Shown here in pieces: positions 1 to 9,800 of a stretch of 64,000 bases of DNA. The position numbers and the translations under genes are program-made. The DNA comes from Bacillota bacterium (lineage in GTDB: Bacteria > Bacillota > Clostridia > Lachnospirales > Lachnospiraceae). The stretch spans positions 52,022 to 116,021 of the forward strand of contig JAEYOQ010000037.1 in the NCBI GenBank assembly GCA_023411555.1. The letters are read 5' to 3'. Below the pieces are notes generated by a model, which saw only the letters and a program-made list of their open reading frames with translations, had not been told where the DNA came from and ran no database searches. Positions within the stretch are counted from its first letter, which is position 1. The number at the start of each line of letters is the position of its first letter.

Positions 1-401
1 AAATGTGGCAATTTGGCTCATCTATGGTCATGTTCCTGGCAGCACTCAAGCAGGTACCCAAATCCTTATATGAAGCAGCCGGAATTGATGGTGCAAATAA
101 AGTTCAGGCCTTCTTTAAAGTTACATTTCCACAGATTACTCCTATTCTATTCTTTACAATCATTATGCAGACAATCAATGCACTGCAAAACTTTACTTCT
201 GCGTTTGTTATTACTAAGGGCGGACCAGTGAAATCCACCTACATGTTGGGGATGAAGCTTTATAATGACGGATTCGCTTACCATAAGATGGGATATGCAA
301 GTGCCTCTTCTTGGATCATATTCACGCTGATTCTGGTTATTACCCTGACTCTGTTTGGAACTCAAAAGTACTGGGTATTCTATGAAGATGAGAGTAAATA
401 A
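1..401 (+). CDS. Sugar ABC transporter permease, MalF/UgpA type (5' end outside window)
   Basis: C-terminal 132 residues of a binding-protein-dependent permease; the first complete codon is at position 3 and the gene must start upstream of the window. The cytoplasmic EAA loop that contacts the ATPase is visible at residues 24-43 (EAAGIDGA, followed by a conserved P). Two hydrophobic segments follow near residues 46-68 and 102-124. The C-terminus ends WVFYEDESK, typical of the LplB/MalF class. It is followed 54 bp later by a MalG-type permease and then a GH43 xylosidase, so the pair probably imports an oligosaccharide, perhaps xylo-oligosaccharides (inferred from context). No ATPase gene is visible; such importers normally share a common MsmX/MsmK-type ATPase. 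Confidence 0.9.
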   Translation, partial: MWQFGSSMVMFLAALKQVPKSLYEAAGIDGANKVQAFFKVTFPQITPILFFTIIMQTINALQNFTSAFVITKGGPVKSTYMLGMKLYNDGFAYHKMGYASASSWIIFTLILVITLTLFGTQKYWVFYEDESK

Positions 402-455
402 CATTAACTACAATAAGTGTTAACAGATCATGCTGATAGAAAGAGGGCGAGAATT

Positions 456-1304
456 ATGAATAAAAAATTAATTAAGAAAATACGCGGGGATATCTCCTAT
501 ACCTGTATCATTATAATAGGACTTCTTATGGTTTATCCTCTCATCTGGATGTTCTTTGCAAGCTTTAAATCAAATAACGAAATATTTGGTTCGCTGAAAG
601 TTCTTCCGGAGAGCTTTAGTATACAGCCCTATATTAGAGGGTGGACTAGTGCAGGAGGAATTAGCTATACCACATTCTTTATCAATACCTTTAAATTAGT
701 TATGCCTACAACATTATTCACGGTGCTATCCAGTACTCTCGTAGCTTATGGCTTTTCACGCTTCAATTTCAAGGGCAAGAAGCTGCTGTTCAGTATATTG
801 ATTTCCACCTTGATGTTACCCAATGCGGTAATCATTATTCCCAGATATACGAATTTCAGTAAGCTGGGATTGTTAGATAGTTACTGGCCCTTCTATGTCC
901 TGGCCATTTTTGCCTGCTATCCATTCTTTACCTATATGCTGATACAGTTTATGAGAGGGCTACCCAATGAATTAGATGAATCAGCTTACTTAGATGGCTG
1001 CGGAACCTTCAAGGTACTTTATAAAATCTTACTGCCACTGCTAAAGCCGGCTATGTTTTCTGCTGGATTATTCCAGTTCTTATGGACCTACAATGATTAC
1101 TTCAATTCTCTAATTTATATCAATACCGTAAAGAAGTTCACCGTATCTCTGGCACTTCGTCTTTCCATTGATGCAGATACCGTGGTGCAGTGGAATCAGG
1201 TAATGGCAATGGCATGTATTGCAGTATTACCGGTTGTTGTTCTATTCTTTCTTGCTCAACGATACTTTATTGAGGGTATTGCAACCACAGGACTAAAAGG
1301 GTAA
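456..1304 (+). CDS. Sugar ABC transporter permease, MalG/AraQ type
   Basis: 282-residue inner-membrane permease, partner of the preceding MalF-type permease. An N-terminal transmembrane segment lies at about residues 15-36, further hydrophobic segments follow, and the EAA loop reads ESAYLDGCGTFKVLYK followed by the usual LP. The C-terminus, IATTGLKG, is typical of MalG-type permeases. An upstream in-frame GTG at 417 would add 13 polar residues; ATG 456 is preferred because a GA-rich ribosome site (gagggcgag) lies just before it and the protein then starts MNKKLIKK like its relatives. Position between another permease and GH43 indicates one operon. The substrate is inferred only from the neighbours. 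Confidence 0.92.
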   Translation: MNKKLIKKIRGDISYTCIIIIGLLMVYPLIWMFFASFKSNNEIFGSLKVLPESFSIQPYIRGWTSAGGISYTTFFINTFKLVMPTTLFTVLSSTLVAYGFSRFNFKGKKLLFSILISTLMLPNAVIIIPRYTNFSKLGLLDSYWPFYVLAIFACYPFFTYMLIQFMRGLPNELDESAYLDGCGTFKVLYKILLPLLKPAMFSAGLFQFLWTYNDYFNSLIYINTVKKFTVSLALRLSIDADTVVQWNQVMAMACIAVLPVVVLFFLAQRYFIEGIATTGLKG

Positions 1305-1317
1305 AGGAGATCTTACT

Positions 1318-2913
1318 ATGGCTTATGCAACTAATCCAATCTTAACAGGTTTCAATCCGGATCCCTCCATTCTCAGGGTAGACAATGACTACTATATTGC
1401 GACATCAACCTTTGAATGGTTTCCGGGAGTACAGATTCATCATTCCACCGATTTAATCCATTGGGAGCTAATTGGTCATCCGCTTAATAGACTATCACAG
1501 CTTAATATGCTGGGAAATCAGAGCTCCTGCGGTATCTGGGCGCCCTGTCTATCTTATAGTAACGGTACATATTATCTTATTTATACAGACGTAAAAGCTT
1601 TTCTTGGCATGTTCAAGGATACCCATAATTATCTGGTAACAGCAAAGGACATCAGGGGTCCATGGTCCGAGCCGGTCTATCTGAATTCAAGTGGCTTTGA
1701 TCCTTCTCTTTTCCATGATGACGACGGTAAAAAGTATTTGGTGAACATGGTTATGGATTATCGGCACTATAATTCGAAATTCGGTGGTATCGTATTACAG
1801 GAATATTCGGAAGAACGGAAAGCGTTGGTAGGAGAACCGGTTAATATATTTAAGGGAACTCCCTTGGGCTATACCGAAGGACCTCATATCTATAAGCATG
1901 ACGGTTATTACTACTTGCTGACTGCCGAGGGCGGAACAGAATATGCCCATGCAGTTACCGTGGCAAGAAGCAGAAGCATTACAGGCCCCTATGAGGTGGA
2001 TCCGATGAATCCCATATTGACCTCCCTACACGACCCTGATAATCCCCTCCAAAAGGCCGGTCATGCAAGTATTACAGAGGGACATAACGGAAGGTGGTAT
2101 ATGGTACATCTTTGTGGAAGACCGGTTGGTGAAGAACGTATGTGCATCCTGGGAAGGGAGACTGCGATACAAGAGGTGGTTTGGAAGGACGGTTGGCTCC
2201 GCCTTGCCAATGGTGGTAATGCCCCGAGCCTAACAGTAGAAATAGAGGGTATAGAGGCAGATTCTACAGTAGAAAAAAGATATTTAATGGAAGACTTCAA
2301 TCAAGATTCTTGGAGCCTTCATCTACAGACACTGCGGGTTCCCTTGGCTGAACGAGCCTCCTTGAAGGAGCGACCCGGTTATTTACGATTATACGGTAAG
2401 GAATCCTTTACCTCCTGTCACCACCAGTCACTGCTGGCACATAGACAGCAAAGCTTTAACTGTGAGGTAACCACCAAGGTAGATTTCAAACCAAAGAATT
2501 TCCAGACGATGGCTGGACTTGTCTATTACTATGAATCCTTAAGCTATTATTATCTATACATAACAGAGGACGAGAGACTGGGCAGAGTACTAAGCATCCT
2601 ATCCAACGTACTGGGCAAGGGTTCTCAGCCTATCGGAGCTGGTATACCATTACCAGAGACAGGTGAGGTCTATCTTAGGTTAACAACATTAAAAGAAAAA
2701 GCATATTTCTCCTATTCCCTGGATAGTAAGGAATATATCCGGGTCGGAAAAGCTCTGGATGCAACCGTTCTATCCGATGACTACTATGCACCTACTGGTC
2801 ATCTTATGTTCACAGGAGCTTTTATCGGTATCTGCTGTCAGGATTTATCCGGTCAGGGAGTGTATGCAGATTTTGATTATTTTGAATACAAGGAGAATGA
2901 TCATGAGATATAG
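1318..2913 (+). CDS. Glycoside hydrolase family 43 beta-xylosidase
   Basis: 531-residue protein without a signal peptide, so it probably acts in the cytoplasm on imported xylo-oligosaccharides. The N-terminus (GFNPDPSILR, then STFEWFPGV) is the signature of XynB-type GH43 beta-1,4-xylosidases. The expected catalytic residues are visible: base Asp15 in NPDPS, pKa-modulating Asp128 in GFDPS, and acid Glu187 in YTEGPH. Residues from about 325 to the end match the C-terminal beta-sandwich that packs on the propeller in this subfamily. Length is typical (about 530-540). AAAGGAG lies upstream. Its 3' end overlaps the next gene by 11 bp, so translation of the transketolase may be coupled to it. Some family members also have arabinofuranosidase activity. 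Confidence 0.93.
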   Translation: MAYATNPILTGFNPDPSILRVDNDYYIATSTFEWFPGVQIHHSTDLIHWELIGHPLNRLSQLNMLGNQSSCGIWAPCLSYSNGTYYLIYTDVKAFLGMFKDTHNYLVTAKDIRGPWSEPVYLNSSGFDPSLFHDDDGKKYLVNMVMDYRHYNSKFGGIVLQEYSEERKALVGEPVNIFKGTPLGYTEGPHIYKHDGYYYLLTAEGGTEYAHAVTVARSRSITGPYEVDPMNPILTSLHDPDNPLQKAGHASITEGHNGRWYMVHLCGRPVGEERMCILGRETAIQEVVWKDGWLRLANGGNAPSLTVEIEGIEADSTVEKRYLMEDFNQDSWSLHLQTLRVPLAERASLKERPGYLRLYGKESFTSCHHQSLLAHRQQSFNCEVTTKVDFKPKNFQTMAGLVYYYESLSYYYLYITEDERLGRVLSILSNVLGKGSQPIGAGIPLPETGEVYLRLTTLKEKAYFSYSLDSKEYIRVGKALDATVLSDDYYAPTGHLMFTGAFIGICCQDLSGQGVYADFDYFEYKENDHEI

Positions 2914-3727
2914 TCAAGAATTAATCGAAGATCTGAAGAAAAAAGCACAGCAAATTCGAAAGGATGTTGTGATTAGCATCGGTGTAGGCGTAGCAGGCCA
3001 CATCGGGGGCTCCAATTCAGCGGCAGATATTGTTACAGCATTGTATTTTTATAAAATGAAGCACGATCCTAAAAATCCAAGGATGGAGGATAGGGATCGG
3101 TTTCTCTTAAGCAAAGGGCATGTAGCTATTTTACAATATGCCGCCTTAGCAGAGGCTGGATATTTTCCGGTAGAGGATTTGAAGAATACGAAGGAGATTG
3201 GCTTTTATCTTCAGGGACATCCGGACGTACAGAAGACCCCCGGTATCGAGGCAGGAACAGGTTCCCTAGGCCAGGGCTTATCCATAGGGCTAGGTATGGC
3301 TCTAGGCATGAAGCTTGATCAGATTAACCGAAAGGTATATGTCCTGGTTGGAGATGGTGAGATTGCGGAAGGACAGATTTGGGAAGCTGCAATGGCAGCC
3401 AGCTCCTTTAAGGCGGATAATCTGGTTGCTATTTTGGACAATAACACATTGCAGGCGAATGGTGCAATTACTGATCGATTTAACACTTATCCGATCCTTT
3501 CGAAATGGGAGAGCTTTGGTTGGAATGTAATTGAGATTGACGGGCATAACATGGAGGAAATATTGACAGCATTAGATCAAGCAGATACGGTAATGGGCAA
3601 ACCTACTGTAATTGTGGCTCACACAGTGAAGGGAAAGGGCGTTAGCTTCGCAGAAAATGTGGTGGGGTACCATAATGGAATGCTGACGGAAGAAACCTAT
3701 GCCCAGGCTCTCAAGGAATTGTCTTAA
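2903..3727 (+). CDS. Transketolase, N-terminal (TPP-binding) subunit
   Basis: 274 residues corresponding to the N-terminal half of transketolase, which moves two-carbon units between pentose-phosphate sugars using thiamine diphosphate. The TPP/metal motif GDGEIAEGQIWEAA...LDNN is clear at about residues 147-180, as are SKGHV and GTGSLGQGLSIGLGMA. Start ATG 2903 lies inside the end of the GH43 gene and has AAGGAG at 2890-2895 before it; a longer upstream frame is simply xylosidase read out of phase. The C-terminal half is the next gene, a split arrangement common in clostridia and archaea. It would carry xylose carbon into glycolysis. Confidence 0.95.
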   Translation: MRYSQELIEDLKKKAQQIRKDVVISIGVGVAGHIGGSNSAADIVTALYFYKMKHDPKNPRMEDRDRFLLSKGHVAILQYAALAEAGYFPVEDLKNTKEIGFYLQGHPDVQKTPGIEAGTGSLGQGLSIGLGMALGMKLDQINRKVYVLVGDGEIAEGQIWEAAMAASSFKADNLVAILDNNTLQANGAITDRFNTYPILSKWESFGWNVIEIDGHNMEEILTALDQADTVMGKPTVIVAHTVKGKGVSFAENVVGYHNGMLTEETYAQALKELS

Positions 3728-3743
3728 GTAGGAGGATAGGATA

Positions 3744-4670
3744 ATGTCATATACAAATCAAAGAATGGCTTATGGTAATACATTGGTAGAGTTAGGGAAA
3801 GAGAATAAAAGAATTGTTGTACTGGATGCTGACCTTGGAGGTTCGACCATGGGAAAGCTATTTGAGGCAGCATATCCGGATAGACATTTTGAAATGGGAA
3901 TTGCAGAAGCAAATATGACTTCAGTTGCAGCAGGATTGGCACAGACAGGAAAGATTCCATTCACGAATTCCTTTGCAGTATTTGCAGCAGGACGTGCTTA
4001 CGATCAGATACGACAGACAATTTCAATCGGTGAACTAAATGTTAAGATATGTGGCTCCTCGGCCGGTTTATCTGACTTTGGTGATGGTGCAACCCATCAG
4101 TCTGTAGAGGATATAGCAATCATGAGGGCAATTCCTAATATGACAGTAATCTGTCCTGCGGATGCCAATGAGACAGTGCAGGCAGTGAAAGCTATCGTAG
4201 ATATGAAAGGTCCTTGCTATCTAAGATTAAACCGTAATGATTATGATAATGTTACACCTGAGGATAAGCCATTCGAGATCGGTATGCCGAGTGTACTAAG
4301 AGAAGGCAGTGATATCGTTGTATTTGCCACCGGTATCATGGTAGGCAAGGCTTTGGAAGCGGCAGAAGTACTAAAAGGTGAAGTATCCGTCAAGGTAGTG
4401 AATGTGAGTACCATAAAACCCATGAATAAGGAAGCAGTGATTGCTATGGTCTCCGGATGTAAAGCGGTGGTAACAGTAGAAGAGCATAGTATCGTAGGCG
4501 GTTTGGGCAGCGCAATTGCAGAGGTGCTTTGTAAAGAATGCAAACCAATCGAATATGTAGGGGTAAATGATACCTTTGGTAGTAGCGCTCACTGCTATAA
4601 GGATGTGCTGGATTACTATGGGTTGACGACAGAGCATCTTATAGAGGCAATTCGAAAGATGGCTAAATAG
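3744..4670 (+). CDS. Transketolase, C-terminal subunit
   Basis: 308 residues matching the pyrimidine-binding and C-terminal domains of transketolase. Diagnostic stretches are FEMGIAEANM, containing the Glu that activates thiamine diphosphate, VFAAGRAYDQIR, and GLSDFGDGATHQSVEDIA. The C-terminal domain contains TVEEHSIVGGLGSA. It forms the active enzyme with the preceding N-terminal subunit, 16 bp upstream, and AGGAGG (3731-3736) precedes its ATG. It is not the alpha/beta pair of a pyruvate dehydrogenase: the sequence pattern is transketolase-like and no lipoyl-protein gene is nearby. Confidence 0.95.
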   Translation: MSYTNQRMAYGNTLVELGKENKRIVVLDADLGGSTMGKLFEAAYPDRHFEMGIAEANMTSVAAGLAQTGKIPFTNSFAVFAAGRAYDQIRQTISIGELNVKICGSSAGLSDFGDGATHQSVEDIAIMRAIPNMTVICPADANETVQAVKAIVDMKGPCYLRLNRNDYDNVTPEDKPFEIGMPSVLREGSDIVVFATGIMVGKALEAAEVLKGEVSVKVVNVSTIKPMNKEAVIAMVSGCKAVVTVEEHSIVGGLGSAIAEVLCKECKPIEYVGVNDTFGSSAHCYKDVLDYYGLTTEHLIEAIRKMAK

Positions 4671-4729
4671 TGGGTAGGAACACAAAGGGCAGGCATTTTA
4701 AATTAGTGTGAAGGAAAGGAAGGGTTAAT

Positions 4730-5614
4730 ATGAAAATAGGATTTATAGGACTTGGAATCATGGGAAAGCCTATGGCGAAAAACCTTATGAAAGCCGGTCA
4801 TGAGTTAGTAGTTTATGATGTGATAAAGGAAAACGTGGAGAATGTGGTGGAAGCAGGTGCAAAGGCAGCAACCTCTCCTAAGGAGGTAGCAGCAGAATGT
4901 AAACTGATTATCACAATGTTACCCAATAGTCCACATGTAAAGACAGTGGTTATGGGAGAGAATGGTATTCTGGAAGGTGCATCGGAAGGAACGATTCTTG
5001 TGGATATGAGTTCTATTGCCCCCAAAGCATCTCAGGATATTGAAAAGGCCTGCGCGGCAAAGGGAATAAGAATGCTTGATGCTCCTGTGTCAGGAGGAGA
5101 GCCGAAGGCAATTGATGGAACACTTTCTATTATGGTTGGCGGAGATGAGGAGGTCTTTAAGGAGGTATACGATATCCTAATGCTTATGGGCGCCAGCGCA
5201 GTGCATTGCGGAAATATTGGGGCCGGCAACACAACGAAGCTGGCCAATCAGGTAATTGTTGCCCTAAATATTGCGGCGGTATCAGAAGCCTTTATGTTGA
5301 GTACCAAAGCAGGGGTCGATCCTATTAAGGTGTTCGATGCAATCAAAGGAGGGCTGGCAGGCTCCACTGTTATGAATGCAAAAATCCCTATGATTACAGA
5401 GGGTAACTTTAAGCCCGGATTTAAGATAGATCTTCACATTAAGGATTTAAACAATGCCTTAGAGACCGGTCATGAGGTGGGAGCACCACTTCCTCTTACT
5501 GCTTCGGTCATGGAAATGCTCCAGATGCTCCATGCAGACGGCTATGGACAGAATGATCATAGTGGCATCGCAATGTACTATGAGAAGCTATCAGGTACAC
5601 AAATTCGCAAATAA
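4730..5614 (+). CDS. 3-hydroxyisobutyrate dehydrogenase / tartronate semialdehyde reductase family
   Basis: 294-residue NAD(P)-dependent beta-hydroxyacid dehydrogenase. The N-terminal Rossmann motif GLGIMGKPMAKNL (residues 7-19), the substrate motif DAPVSGGEPKA (about 117-127) and the catalytic lysine in GNTTKLANQ (Lys170) are all present. The sequence resembles GarR/GlxR 2-hydroxy-3-oxopropionate reductases, but members act on several small hydroxyacids, so the substrate is not certain. A good GGAAGG site precedes ATG 4730 after a 59-bp gap from the transketolase. With the following SDR gene it suggests that the operon also handles oxidised sugars or sugar acids. Confidence 0.9.
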   Translation: MKIGFIGLGIMGKPMAKNLMKAGHELVVYDVIKENVENVVEAGAKAATSPKEVAAECKLIITMLPNSPHVKTVVMGENGILEGASEGTILVDMSSIAPKASQDIEKACAAKGIRMLDAPVSGGEPKAIDGTLSIMVGGDEEVFKEVYDILMLMGASAVHCGNIGAGNTTKLANQVIVALNIAAVSEAFMLSTKAGVDPIKVFDAIKGGLAGSTVMNAKIPMITEGNFKPGFKIDLHIKDLNNALETGHEVGAPLPLTASVMEMLQMLHADGYGQNDHSGIAMYYEKLSGTQIRK

Positions 5615-5669
5615 AGTAAGGCTTGTTGAAGGGATCTATTCAATCCTATATAGAAAAGGAGATATAATC

Positions 5670-6479
5670 TTGGCAGAGAAATCATATTTGGAGAGTCTGT
5701 TTTCTCTAGAAGGAAAGGTTGTAATATTCACCGGAGCAGCAGGTGGTATCGGAAGCGAATTATGCGAAGGATTGGCAAAGTCAGGGGCTACGGTTGCCCT
5801 ATGTGATATCAATCAAAGGAGCCTAGATGAATTAAGAGATAAAATCATGGCAGCAGGAAGAAAGGCCTCAGCCCATATACTGAATGTTATGGACAAGGAG
5901 AACATTCAGTCCTGTGTCCAGGAAATCAATCATCTATATGGTCATATTGATGTTCTTGTGAATTGCGCAGGAGTGAATAAAAGAGAAGGTTTTCTGGATG
6001 TAGAAGAGGAAACCTATGACCGACTTATGGCAATCAATCTGAAGGGAACCTTTTTGATGTCCCAAACGGTTGCCTATTATATGAGAAAACAAAATTATGG
6101 AAATATCATTCATATCGGATCCCATAATACAGGCTGGGTACTGGGTGGATGCTCTGTATATGCAGCGACAAAAAGCGGTATAGTAGCATTTACGAAGGCA
6201 CAGGCGGTGGAATTGGCTAAATACAATATCAGAACGAACTGTATCAGTCCAGGGCATATCCAAACTCCGCTTACCACGGTGACTTGGGAGCATCCGGAGA
6301 GATCAAAATATCTACTGGATCGTATTGCCATGAACCGTCCCGGTTATCCCGAGGATATTGTAGGTGTATGTATCCTACTTGCCTCAGATGCTTCGGCATA
6401 TATTACAGGCTGCGAATATCGGGTAGACGGTGGATGCATGGCAGGTGGTCAGCCTTGGCCGTATGATACGAAATATTAG
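5670..6479 (+). CDS. SDR-family oxidoreductase (gluconate 5-dehydrogenase-like)
   Basis: 269-residue classical short-chain dehydrogenase. It shows TGAAGGIGSEL (cofactor motif), NCAGVNKRE (NAG motif), Ser in HIGSHNTG and the catalytic YAATK. The C-terminus ends in an extended DGGCMAGGQPWPYDTKY tail. Closest recognisable relatives are gluconate 5-dehydrogenase or KduD-type enzymes acting on sugar acids, but SDR substrate calls from sequence are weak. I choose TTG 5670 as start because AAAAGGAG (5654-5661) is correctly spaced; the longer frame from 5472 is the preceding gene read out of phase. It is the last gene of the operon, followed by a terminator. Confidence 0.85.
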   Translation: MAEKSYLESLFSLEGKVVIFTGAAGGIGSELCEGLAKSGATVALCDINQRSLDELRDKIMAAGRKASAHILNVMDKENIQSCVQEINHLYGHIDVLVNCAGVNKREGFLDVEEETYDRLMAINLKGTFLMSQTVAYYMRKQNYGNIIHIGSHNTGWVLGGCSVYAATKSGIVAFTKAQAVELAKYNIRTNCISPGHIQTPLTTVTWEHPERSKYLLDRIAMNRPGYPEDIVGVCILLASDASAYITGCEYRVDGGCMAGGQPWPYDTKY

Positions 6480-6527
6480 TATTATTATCCCTTTATCGAT
6501 CATAAGAAAATATCTGAGCCTTATCAT

Positions 6528-6579
6528 GGGCCAGATTCCCATAGCATCATACTAAGTGATGTGGGGATCTGGTCCGTTT
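6528..6579 (+). terminator. Rho-independent terminator of the sugar operon
   Basis: The arms gggccagattccca (6528-6541) and tggggatctggtcc (6562-6575) form a 14-bp stem with GU pairs, followed by gtttt. It closes the operon 1-6479. Confidence 0.75.
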
Positions 6580-6824
6580 TGATTTCATATTACAAACTTT
6601 CGTAAGCGCAGAAGCATTTTATCTGATTTGTCATAAAAGCTTTGTCATAAAAGAAAGTATTCGGTCTTATAATTCATGTCGAAAAAAACATGATTCATGC
6701 AGCAGGCGGTCGATAGGAAAATTTTATGATAAAGTAGATACCAGAAGATTACATTTTTGGATACGTAGATCCAATAGAAGAAAAGGTGTTGATATACCAT
6801 ATTACTGAAGGAGGAACAGATCTT
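6580..6824. other. Intergenic region upstream of the giant surface protein
   Basis: AT-rich region with no ORF. A 13-bp direct repeat (tttgtcataaaag) occurs at 6627-6639 and 6641-6653. I could not assign a convincing promoter; the ribosome site for the next gene is aaggaggaa at 6808-6816. Confidence 0.4.
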
Positions 6825-9800
6825 ATGAACAAAAGACTAATGAGTATGTTTCTTGCGCTATGCATGGTACTGACCATGCTGCCGGTTTCAGCAATGGCGG
6901 AGGAAGCAAGTACAACCATTGATACAGGCGGCAATATCATAGGGTTCGCACCCCTCGAAAAAACAGAAATAACCGTTGCGGTGGGCACGTCCATAGAAGA
7001 AATCGGACTGCCTGATACACTGGTTGCTACGGTGAAGACAGCCGTTTTTAATGAAGAAGGGCTTATGCCAGATTTGAGTGTGGTGAATGAGGAAGAGCCT
7101 ATGCCGGATTCGAGCATAGTGAGTGAGGAAGAGCCTATGCCGGATTCGGGCATAGTGAGTGAAGATGGGCTTATGCCAGATATGAGCATGGTGAATGAAG
7201 AAGAGCTTGTGCCAGATTCGAGCATAGTGAATGAGGAAGAGCCTATGCCGGATTCGAGCATAGTGAGTGAAGAAGAGCCTGTGCCAGATTCGAGTACTTT
7301 GAACGAAGGAGAGCTCTTGCAAGATCTGGGCGAAGGGAATGAAGAAGCTTCCCCCACTATCACATGGGAAGAGACAAATCATGTAATACCCATAGAATGG
7401 AAAGCGGAGCCTGAATATGACAGCGAATCCGCAGGGACATATTGCTTCACACCTGTGATTGAAGGGTATTTGGTAAGCACCGACTTGCCCCAAATAATGG
7501 TTGTTGTGGAAGAGGAAATGCCAATGGCATTGATGATGGAGCCAATGGCTTTGAGCAGTAGTCCTGTCACCACACAAGCTGCTTTACAATCGGCCTTTAA
7601 TAACGTTGGAGAAGACGGAGTCATCCTATTAGGTGGCAACATAACACTGACTTCAACAATCACATCCCCCAGTGACAGCAGAAGCTTCACCCTTGACCTG
7701 AATGGATTCACTATTACTGGAAAGTCCAAGTCAACGGCCATCCGTCACAAGGGCACCGGTATTCTACTAATAAAGGACAGTGTCGGAACGGGGAAAATTA
7801 CGATCAGTGGTAGTGATTCTATTGCTGTGTTGAACGCAAGTAAAGGCACCATTCAAATCAATATGGCTAACATAATCACAAGCGGCAACCGCTCCCATGC
7901 GATCCATAATGAAGATATCGGTGAAATCTTTGTTCTAGGCGGTACCCTCAGTGTTGATGGAGCCGGAGCTGTTGCGATTGACAACCTTTCGGATGGCACT
8001 GTTGTTATGACTGGTGGCCTAGTGAAATCAAACGGTCTAGCATCGGCAGCAATATATAACGAGGCAAGAGGCGCTGTCCAAATCTTTGGCGGTGAAATCA
8101 TCGGGACGGGAGAATTAGCAGAAGGGGTTGCTATGGAGTCTGGCTCCTTATTTATATCAGGTGGAAAAACCATCATCAAGGGTACAGAACGCGCAGTAAA
8201 CCTGGCACCTGACCTTACGAATTTTCCTGATGTAGCTGTCATCGCTAGCCAAACCTTCGAAGGAACTCCAAAAACAGATTACGACCCCGCATTAATCTCC
8301 AAATATAAATATCTCGCATTCGACCAAGCCTACGATGCAGAAATTGACGGGAAGAAGTACGTAAGTCTTCAAACTGCATTGAATGAGGCGACCGACGGTC
8401 AGACGATTACTATTCTAAAAAATATTACATCATCAAGTACATTTTATAAGACGGGTTCGGAAAGCTGTGTCATTGACCTAAAAGGAAAATCCATCACTTT
8501 AAGCTATGGAAAAGCCTTCTGGCTTGGTGGCAGTGGGACGGTGACCATTAAGGACAGCTTTATAGGCGGTACAATTATCTCGGATGATTATTCTGAGGGC
8601 ACAATCTTGAATTCTGGTTCCGGCGACTTCATTCTTGACAGCGGCACGATTGTCAAACGCATTACGCCGCAAATAGGCTATACCGCTGCCGCTATTATTA
8701 ATTCCGGTACCGGTAATATGACTATTTTAAACGGCAATGTATACGCGGAAGGCACAGGTGCCATCAATAGCGTTGGCAATGTGACGATCGAGGGTGGAAC
8801 CATCCGTTCAAACGGAAATTATGTCATTAGCACCAGCGAAAGTAGTAAAGTGACCATTATGGGTGGAACCATCAGCGCAACCGGAGCAGACACAATCGCG
8901 TTGGATCACTTTGGTAATGGCGATGTGACTATTTCAGGTGGTACAATCAGTGCAAACGGAACAGCACTTTTTATTCTTTCGTCTATCAACACCAATATCT
9001 CGGGTGGTACAATTACTTCGGAAAATCAACACACTATCCGGAATTGTTATCTGGGTACTGTGACCGTTACCGGCGGTGAAATTATAGCCAAAGCAGACGG
9101 ATGCTCCGCTATATATAACGATGCGAATGGACGTGTCGTCATCGAAGGTGGAAGGATAACGCCCAGCGTCAATCATACTTCTACCATTGATAGCGGCAAC
9201 CGACTTTTGACCAACATGATGGTTTCGAAAGGTACAGCTAATGCGACCGGCATGAATGTGCATCCTATCTCAATGGCAGATGAACCTGGTTACAACACCG
9301 GCGTGACCGTCTCGGGAGCTGCGATGAGCAGTAACTTCGAACGTGGGATCAGAAGTATTGCCAGAATCGGTTTTACTGACTATTATACCTTTGAGTCAGC
9401 AATTGCTGCGGTGGATCAGGGTCAAACCATCACCGTTTTACAAGATGTTACCCTCGACTCAACTATCGTAATTCCCAATGGTCATAATAAACAGTTCACC
9501 TTGGACCTGAACGGAAAAACACTGTCCTGTAGCCAAACAGCAATTATGCATTTGGGCAACGAAAGTCTGACCATAAAAGGCGATGGCAAGATTGTCTCAG
9601 GAAGTGATGCTATCTGGATGGTGCGAGGTGCTGATCTCTACTTGGAGAATGTCACTGTAGACACGACCGGAAGCAAGGCATTCGCGGTTCGTATGTTCTT
9701 AGGAAATTTAACAGTTGTCAATAGCTCAATCAATGCGTCAGGCGGTGGTGGAGCTGCCATCAGGTCAGATAGTGATGGCAATTTTACAATTACTGACAGT

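Noticed and set aside
7053..7340. Possible CRISPR array (36-bp repeats)
   Set aside because: Units are directly adjacent with no unique spacers, are in frame inside a coding gene, and no cas gene is present.
6749..7577. Long minus-strand reading frames across the start of the giant surface gene
   Set aside because: They are created by the 36-bp repeat array, which is open in several frames; no ribosome site or promoter, and the plus-strand protein has a signal peptide and domains.
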